Below, one piece after another: positions 57,217-64,000 of a stretch of 64,000 nucleotides of DNA (the stretch's first letter is position 1; each line of letters starts with the position of its first letter). The stretch lies in contig OY740768.1 of NCBI GenBank assembly GCA_963513935.1, positions 60,752,004 to 60,816,003 on the forward strand, written 5' to 3'. A program made the translations under genes and the position numbers. The notes under the pieces are model-generated. The model did no database searches. It saw only the letters and a list, made by a program, of their open reading frames with translations, and was not told the DNA's origin. Source of the DNA: Aphrophora alni. Lineage: Eukaryota; Arthropoda; Insecta; Hemiptera; Aphrophoridae.

Positions 57217-58976
57217 CTAGGTGTCAAACTCAATTTTGCAGAGGGCCATATATTAAATTTAGAATGTGTAGGCAGGCCAGATTCGAATAAAAAAAATGTA
57301 CTGAATTATTATAACATTTAATTTATTTAATTTTATAGTATAATATACGGTTGTTAAAAATCATATCAAAGTTGTAAAAGAGGGTAATTATTTTGAGCTC
57401 GAGGATCCAGATACCTGACTTCTCTTGTTTTTGACAAGCTCATTGATGTCAGGTATCATATTCACTGTAATTAGTTTAAGAATTGATTGGAGATGTTCAT
57501 TCGTAAGTCTTGTGCGATGTTTGTTCTTATTTATTTTCATGACGGAAAACATCTGCTCACATAAATAGGCGCTACCAAACATGCACAGTTTGCGTGCTGC
57601 GTGTTTTTATAATTCCGGGTAGTTTTCCAAACTCTTGAAATATTGTGTATAAAATGTAAGAGCGTTAACCTCTTTAAATTTTTCTTTCAAAATACTGTCC
57701 GATTGAAGATCTATCAACTCCATTTGCAAATGAACTGTTGCCTGTGAAGCTTCTAAATCGAATGGATTGTTGAAAATTGGGAATTCCATTTCATTCATTT
57801 TGTGGAAGTCTTCAAAACGATTGTTGAATTCCGTGATCAGATTTTGCAGAAGTTGAGAATATTGATTAAATTTTTTTTGGTTCACTGAGGGAAATGATCC
57901 GAAGTTTGATTTTTTACCTGATTTTCCCACAGCCTCAACTTTGTTTCAAAGGCTTGAATACATTTGAGTGACAATCAGATTTTTATCCTGTACATTTACA
58001 TTCTGATCAGTCAAGTGTTTATTCATATCTACCAAAAAGGCACAATCAACCCACCAGTCATTGTCATAATCAAATGAAACATCGGCAACTTTCAACATAC
58101 AATCTTTAATAAAATCACCATCAGTGAAAGGTTTTGATCTCTTCGCTATTTCTAATGCAATAATAAAACTTGATTTCAGGGCATCTTCGCTCTCAGTATT
58201 AGCTTTAGTAAACATCGATTGTTGACCTTGAAGTTTAGATTTTAAAGATGACAATGTGTCCATTCTTATTTTATCAGTGCAACAATCGAATTTTGATTTA
58301 TGATTCGTATCATAGTGTCTCTTCAAGTTAAACTCCTTACAAACAGCAACTGTTTGATTGCAAATCAAACACAGTGGTTTACCTTTCCATTTTATGGAAA
58401 AATATGCAATTTCCCATTTAGACTGAAAAACTCTGCACTCACAATCAACTTTAAGTTTTGTGACATTATGCCAAAATCGTAACCATTATGGAACTCGACA
58501 CAACAATTATGGATATGGCACGCGCACGACACAAACAAATGCACAAAACCTTCACAATCACTACTTCGCAGTATAACTAAAATCCTTCTCTGACCTATCG
58601 CTTCGATTACTCGACTCAACAGACTCACGTCGCGCCGACGCACTCCTTTTATATCGATAAGGATGGTTCTAGTCTAGACTCAAAGCGCGTGGAAGATTCT
58701 ATTGTTCTCAACAAAAATAATAGGGTATTTCCGCTTGTTGCTAAGAGATGTCGTTACTGTCTATCTCTCTCGCTTGTATAGGCACGTGCTGCCCTTGAAA
58801 TTACTTATAAATGTAGTGTGCGCCTTTTAAAACTTCCTTAGAGGAATCGAGTAAAGTCTAAAAGCTCTCAAATATATGATTCTTCTTTCTGTGACACATT
58901 GCGATCGCGGGCCGTATTGATACGGCCCGGGGGCCGGCTGCGGTCCGCGGACCGTATCTTTTACTTGACTGCCTAG
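57217..58976 (-). mobile_element. Degenerate hAT transposon, about 1.76 kb
   Basis: The left end CTAGGTGTCAAACTCAATTT and a GCAGAGGGCC block just inside match the common hAT terminus CAGGGGTGTCAAACTCA...GGGCC. The right end inward is CTAGGCAGTCAAGTAAA. Flanks ACTAAAGT (57209-57216) and ACTATGTT (58977-58984) could be a decayed 8-bp duplication (5 of 8 match). The transposase remnant is on the minus strand. The right end holds two near-adjacent perfect palindromes at 58909-58928 and 58941-58954. Confidence 0.75.
57385..58460 (-). pseudogene. hAT transposase remnant (GTF2IRD2-like, BED finger)
   Basis: From high to low on the minus strand: KWEIAYFSIKWKGK followed by C-L-I-C-N-Q-T-V-A-V...NLKRHYDTNH, a BED-type finger (C-x2-C...H-x4-H) near 58440-58300. 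Then LQGQQSMFTKANTE and AKRSKPFTDGDFIKDCML (near 58230-58100), typical of the hAT group annotated as GTF2IRD2-like. Then DCAFLVDMNKHL and LIVTQMYSSL near 57950. After a frame change come LQNLITEFNNRFEDF and PFDLEASQATVHLQMEL, and finally MFGSAYLCEQMFSVMKINKN and RTRLTNEHLQSIL, the C-terminal dimerisation block (57390-57582). The catalytic middle is missing, so about half of the usual protein remains in broken frames. Confidence 0.82.
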
Positions 58977-59019
58977 ACTATGTTGGTGTTTTGTTTTTTC
59001 TCTCTCTCTCATTTACGCT

Positions 59020-59180
59020 CTAAGTTTTACACTTGATAACAAGAGTTGATTTATACCCTCAAAATGTCGTATATTAGTTTCCATATATAAATATATGTAC
59101 AAATGAGGGCAAATGTCTAATTAAACTATATTACTACTATAAACAATCGATTATTATCAAATAACTTTAAAATCAGAATA
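59020..59180 (+). repeat. Dispersed repeat similar to 43790-43950
   Basis: Both contain A-AGTTGATTTATAC-TCAAAA followed by GT-GTATTAGTT, a TATATA-ACA stretch and ATTATCAAATAACT, in the same order. This is a dispersed copy of the repeat found in the receptor intron. Confidence 0.5.
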
Positions 59181-62100
59181 GAATAGGTAATTATATAGGA
59201 TAAAACAAGTGTGAAACCTTCTTTGATTAAACAAAAAAGTTAATAATAAGGGCACACTCCACAAACATTTAGAGTTTAGGGGGACAGGAACCAGATTCTA
59301 ACAGCTTTTGTATGAAAATCAACTAAAAATAAATTGTTCCTTTTTAAAGTGTGAGTTTAAATAATATTACTTTATAAAATTGATTTCAAATAGATTCACC
59401 TGACAGGGGATGGTTTTCAAAAAAATTAATATTTAAAATTTTGTGTCATTTCACTAAGAAAAATTAGAAAATACCATCACTGCACATTTCATTTATGTTG
59501 AAAATAATAAATCATTCTATCTACATGCACTTTATCATTATTTACATAAACTAAAATATTGGGAATTGTTATATAAAATATAATTAATAAATCTGTAATA
59601 TTCTTTACCGACTTTCCCTCAGTGAGACGGGACAAATTGACACAATTTTTATTAAATTGTTCTGCCACACTGAGAAAAATATATGTCGGTAATATTATTG
59701 AAGATTTAATTTTTCAAAACACAAAAATATATTTTAACAGTATGTCCAGAATGTGCTGTTATCTGGCATAAAACATTTGCATTATTTAACGTACATTAAC
59801 GCATACAAAAATAATTTGTAATACATGTCCTGTAAGGTGCTGTTATCTAGCGATAAAAGTTTGTACTATTGAAAAAAAAAAGGATTAATTTTATAATAAT
59901 ATATTGGTGTAACAAGTTTACCCTGTTTGACTACACATACATATTCAAATAATGTTACAATTTTATACAAAAAAGAACTTGAATTCACTGTAGTTTTTTT
60001 TTTTTTTTAATCAAATTCATTTTCATAAAACATTAAAAATCGAAAGAAACTTATATGATATCTAATATAAACGTTATGCACGAACTTCTTGCTTTTTTTG
60101 AGAACATATTGTAGGTTATGTTTGTTCAGCCACACCCATAGCTCAATCTAATCCAAATGTTCATTTACTCTTCTTTCTACTTCTAATTGTACATTTTTTT
60201 GGGTGTTTGAAATTTTATATAGTCTTCATAAGAAAATATTAAATTTAAAAGTGTAGGCTAATGAGAAAATGTAGACCTAATTTTTTGACAAGGGGGGGGG
60301 TATGGGACAAAAGCAGTTTTCAGTACTGTATTTCCCACTTGTGGCATACAGTGAGTTGGTCAAATTGAACTACCAGGATATCTTAAGGCAAACATTCCAT
60401 TTGTTTTGTGTTAAAAAAAAAAAAAAAAAAAGAATCATGTCTAAATTTGTTCCTTCCACCACAACATACATAATTGGCATGTATGTGATGTACTGTTATA
60501 TAACGATTTGTTAAAAGAAAAAGAATAATAAATACGCAAATTAGTAATATTGTTATATTAAAGATTAAGAGAATTTAAATACTACATTTTACAATTTTAT
60601 TTAAAATAGAATGTATTTAGTTGATCCTTCATATTTTATAAAAATCCGTAGAAAATTTGACGGAAATTAATTGTTAAATCAATGAATTTATTTTAGAAAA
60701 AGTTAAAGATCCATCGATCCAAACCCTTGAATATATTTCAACTTCAACTTTTAACTTCAATTCTTTAGGTTCATAAGGCTTCACATAGTCTTCATGTATT
60801 ACAAATAGGAATTTCTAATCTATTCACTGCATTTTTTTTTTTTTACTTCATTTCATTGATATTTTTATTTCAAAATATCATAATCTTAATAACTATGATA
60901 TTTGAGTTGACCCTTTATCAATAAAAATCAGTAAAAGGCTGTTGTAAACATTGTCCTTCCAAACTAGGGTGATTTTATTATTCTCTTTTTGATTCTTTCT
61001 AGAATTGAGATTCAGTATTAATAGTAATTTAAATTTCCTGTTATAAATAGGAAATTAGTAATGGGATTATCTGTATAATATTAATTATTTGAATGATGTT
61101 TAACCTATATAACTGAATCATTTATACAAGAAATAGTCATACTTGAATCTTGAGTATGCAGTGAATTTTGCTGACTCCTGGATCAGGAATTGGAGGAACC
61201 ATACTAGATAACACGGAAGCGTATTTTAGCACGAAACATGGTTTCTGAGCAAGGTCTATGGAATACTATAGATTTTAATCATTATAATTAACACCAATAA
61301 CCCAGTCCAACCAATCACCACACCAGGGAACAACTAGCTTTGAACTTTAGTGTAATTTATCACTTTTCTGTGTCCCATATTAAAGTGATCACGTCACAGT
61401 CCCCCCTGGAATTTAGAGTGGAGATGGAAAACTCTGCTTTTGGGTAGTTACAGTCATGATGTTATCAGGGGAATATGCTGTGTGTTTTTAATAGCAACAG
61501 AAAATATAGAATTGAAATTTAAATCGAAGAGAACAACGGTTCAAAAAATTAATTTGTTAAGAACTGAGTTTGTTGAATGCTATCACCTTTGTCCACAGTT
61601 AAAAAGGACAGTGTACCGTTTACTAAATATATGACAATGGATGTTAGTCCTAAATAGCAGGGTTTACAAAAAGTTTTTTTTTTAGGTGAAATACCTCTAA
61701 TCACCTAATGAAAAAAAGAAGAAAAGAACTTTTAGCTCTCAAATACTCTAATGGCATCAGACCTGGAAAGAACAACAGTTCGTCAATAGTGAGACCTGAT
61801 AAGAGAGATAAATACAGGGAACTAAACAGAGATTATATGAAAAAAAGGTGTAGATTCAGGTAGGGTCCTATAAGGTGCCAAGTTTGTACTCACTATATTT
61901 CTTTACAAATAACTTTTGCATATGAGCTTCTGGTGCAAAAGTATATGCCGAAAGCAGATTGAGTCGGAAATCAGAAAGAAGAATTAATTCTAGTAGTTTG
62001 TCCAATACCTGGGCACTCCTGGTGTCATTGTGACCACTCTCATAGGTTCAATTATTGTGCTCGTTATCAGAATAGGAACTGACGTGGACTCTAGCCATAT
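59181..62100. other. No gene recognised
   Basis: AT-rich, with a G-run at 60292-60300 and A-runs. A patch at 61700-61870 shares phrases with 31990-32110 (AATACTCT-ATNGC-TCAGA, AGAGA-GATAAAT), so it may be a dispersed repeat. I see no exon. Confidence 0.4.
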
Positions 62101-62108
62101 CCTTAAAC
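62101..62108. repeat. 8-bp target-site duplication, left copy
   Basis: CCTTAAAC, repeated exactly at 62607-62614. Confidence 0.9.
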
Positions 62109-62606
62109 CAGTGGCGGATCTAGAATTTTATTTTGGAGGGGGCTGAACAGGGGAAAATTTTGTGAAAGGACTTTCATATAATGAAGCGACCAAAACAGTA
62201 GTTTAACGTTGTTTTATGGAGTAAAAACGTGTGTTTCATATTAAAGGTTTTCAGGATGTTTTGTTTACTAATTTACTAATGAAATACATTAAAGTTAATA
62301 AAAGGCAGATTAAAAATGTGAAAAGGATTTATTTTTAAATACATCGTACATTTAATATTTCAGAGTAGTTCTACTGGCTAGACATGAATAAATAAAGACG
62401 GGGACACAGTTGGAATTTTTGTTTGGAGACTTGGAGTGATGGTCTGAGAACTAACACTGTCATTGTCTTCATCACTAGTCGCTGTAAAGGAACCGCAAAC
62501 GCCTTGTGTGCTTTTGAGCAAACTTTAAATTTTCTTACAAAACATTTTTTAAAGGTTTTGGGGGGGGCTTCAGCCCGAAAGCCCCCCCCCCATAGATCCG
62601 CCACTG
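62109..62606. mobile_element. hAT-type MITE, 498 bp
   Basis: Terminal inverted repeats CAGTGGCGGATCTAG and, inward from the right, CAGTGGCGGATCTATG, with the perfect 8-bp duplication CCTTAAAC outside. Subterminal G-runs and C-runs (GGAGGGGGCTGAAC left; GGGGGGGCTTCAGCC and CCCCCCCCC right) are also complementary. There are no transposase motifs; open frames inside (62371-62604) are artefacts. Confidence 0.93.
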
Positions 62607-62614
62607 CCTTAAAC
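62607..62614. repeat. 8-bp target-site duplication, right copy
   Basis: CCTTAAAC, identical to 62101-62108. Confidence 0.9.
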
Positions 62615-62784
62615 TATTAGACTGCAAGCGAGTCACCTTGTAATGGGCCTATTGGTGTTCCAAATAATTTCAAATTATTTAATGTAACTTTGTAAAGCTG
62701 TGGAGTGTCAGGTTGTGTTGTGTATGACAAATAAGTAGTATAATTCCTGTGTTGTTTGGTCTCATGCTGATTGTTTATTACATA

Positions 62785-63890
62785 CAGTTGAACCTCGGTT
62801 AACCAACGTTGGTTCATTCGACTCCTTGCATTATTCTACAGTTATACTGGTTTAGTTGCTTACTAGACTATACTGAGTAGGTTATACTTTCTTATTCATG
62901 CTCCCCTTTGTTTAAGTGACTCATCACTGTTTTCAGTATCTGTCATGTCTCTTAGTAATCATTTGTCACACAAGTCAAACATAGTAATTAAACGCTTTGC
63001 TTTGCTTTTTCGCCCCTTTTACAGTTGTAGTGTAATTTATATAATTTTTTTTTTGTTAAGAATATTTATAAGTTGTGTAGTGTGAGTTTAAAATGTTTTT
63101 ACAATAGTAACAGAAAAATGGAAACAAGTACTGAAATAAACAATAACTTAATCCTTTAAAACGTCTCAACAATGGTGAGCCAATGCAAAAACATTCAAAT
63201 GAATTAGGCGTTTTATTAATGACTATTAAGGAATGGGAAAGGAATAAAAAAGATATTGAAACTTATTCAATTACTCTAGAATCAAATAAGATATTAAATA
63301 ATCGTGAAACCTTAAAAACATCTAAAGAATAACTGTTTGATGAAGCTATGTGGGGGTGGTTTTTTAAGAAAGATGTAAAGAAAGACCATTGTCTGTTCCA
63401 ATAATAAAAGAGAAAGCCAAGAAAAATCTGTAGAGGGGAGATGAAAAATTCATAACTAGTAAAGGATGGTTACATCACTAGAAGAATTGTCTTGGTGTTC
63501 AAGTGACAATTTCTGGTGAAAAACTGTCAGCTGATGAAGCTGATGGCAATAAGGTTTTTCACCTTTAAACAACAACAACAACAACAACAAATGTAGTGGA
63601 ACTAGTTTAGCTAAGGAGAGAGTGACTGTGGCAACCTGCAGTAATAGAAACAGAAGTCACAAACTTCCACTCTTTGTAATAGACAAATTGAAAAATTCTA
63701 GGGTATTTTAAAATTTGAATTAAATTCCCAATGTACTATCGCCACCAAAAAATCAGCTTGGTTAGATTGCACTCTTTACAAAACCTGGTTTATGACGAAT
63801 TTGTTCCAGCTATCAAAAACCTTTTTAAATCAAATAAACTTCTGCAGCATGCTTTTCTAGTAAAATAAAGTTATTCATTTTTTTACCTGC
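62785..63890 (+). mobile_element. Tigger/pogo-like transposon remnant
   Basis: After a TA (62783-62784) the left end reads CAGTTGAACCTCGGTTAACC, the form of Tigger/pogo terminal repeats. The + strand then carries broken transposase. N-terminal CENP-B-type part: EPMQKHSNELGVLLMTIKEW near 63173-63232, NKKDIETYSITLESNK, LNNRETLKTSKE, stop, LFDEAMWGWFFKKD near 63330. Second DNA-binding block: SKGWLHH and TISGEKLSADEADGNK in varying frames near 63460-63555. DDE part: KKSAWLDCTLYKTWFM, F-x-P-A near 63745-63810. Many stops and missing core segments make it dead. The right terminus was not fixed and may lie near 63895-63940 or beyond the window. Confidence 0.7.
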
Positions 63891-64000
63891 AAATGTAACT
63901 TCCCTTATCCAACCAATGGACCAATGAGTTAGAATGGTTAAATACATCGTAAATACATAGGGTCTATTTTGTAAAAAACTGAAAGTGGTTTTAATATTTT

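Overview
The window is AT-rich eukaryotic DNA, very probably from an arthropod and most likely an insect with a large, transposon-rich genome. The evidence is spliced genes with multi-kilobase introns, many simple repeats, and a wide set of decayed non-LTR and DNA transposons. These include transposase remnants of the insect-typical DUF4817 mariner-like type, and hAT, Tigger/pogo and Jockey-, I/R1- and RTE-like relics. The species cannot be named from the sequence alone.

Two host genes can be supported well, both on the + strand. (1) The last two exons of a MORN5-like gene lie at 627-791 and 4466-5027. The exon junction reproduces the MORN5 C-terminal motif only if the intron has a GC-AG boundary. 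(2) A complete class A GPCR is split into two exons, 39299-39655 and 55354-56391, by a 15.7-kb intron. Joined in phase they give 464 residues with seven membrane segments. The protein resembles vertebrate GPR120/FFAR4 along its whole length, including the arginine at position 2.64 tied to fatty-acid carboxylate recognition. An 11-codon upstream ORF ends two bases before its start codon. Three weaker exon candidates (16528-16662 on -, 23905-24104 on +, 24358-24687 on -) have splice-compatible edges but no recognised family.

Layout: 1-5 kb holds the 3' end of the MORN5-like gene, with two retrotransposon scraps in its intron. 6.2-7.6 kb holds a GA microsatellite and two inverted-repeat structures. 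9.0-13.3 kb is a dead Jockey/CR1-like retrotransposon (ORF1, endonuclease, RT), split by a 5'-truncated I/R1-like element with a 12-bp target duplication. 14.9-15.7 kb is an internally deleted mariner-like element with recognisable terminal repeats. 19.2-21.1 kb is another I/R1-like relic, split by a 353-bp hAT-type MITE. 22-25 kb holds orphan exon candidates and a small palindromic element. 27.7-28.7 kb is a decayed mariner-like transposase. 28.7-39 kb shows no convincing gene, apart from RTE-like scraps near 32.2-32.7 kb. 39.3-56.4 kb is the receptor gene, whose intron carries a 1.14-kb foldback element, a roughly 26-unit minisatellite with higher-order structure, and several small MITEs. 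57.2-59.0 kb is a degenerate hAT element with a BED-finger transposase remnant. 62.1-62.6 kb is another hAT-type MITE, and from 62.8 kb to near the window end there is a Tigger/pogo relic.

There is no operon-like cooperation here. The window is two host genes set in layered transposon remains whose relative ages can be read from nesting. No rRNA, tRNA, CRISPR array or viral gene was recognised. All alignments to protein families were made by eye from memory and none was checked by search.
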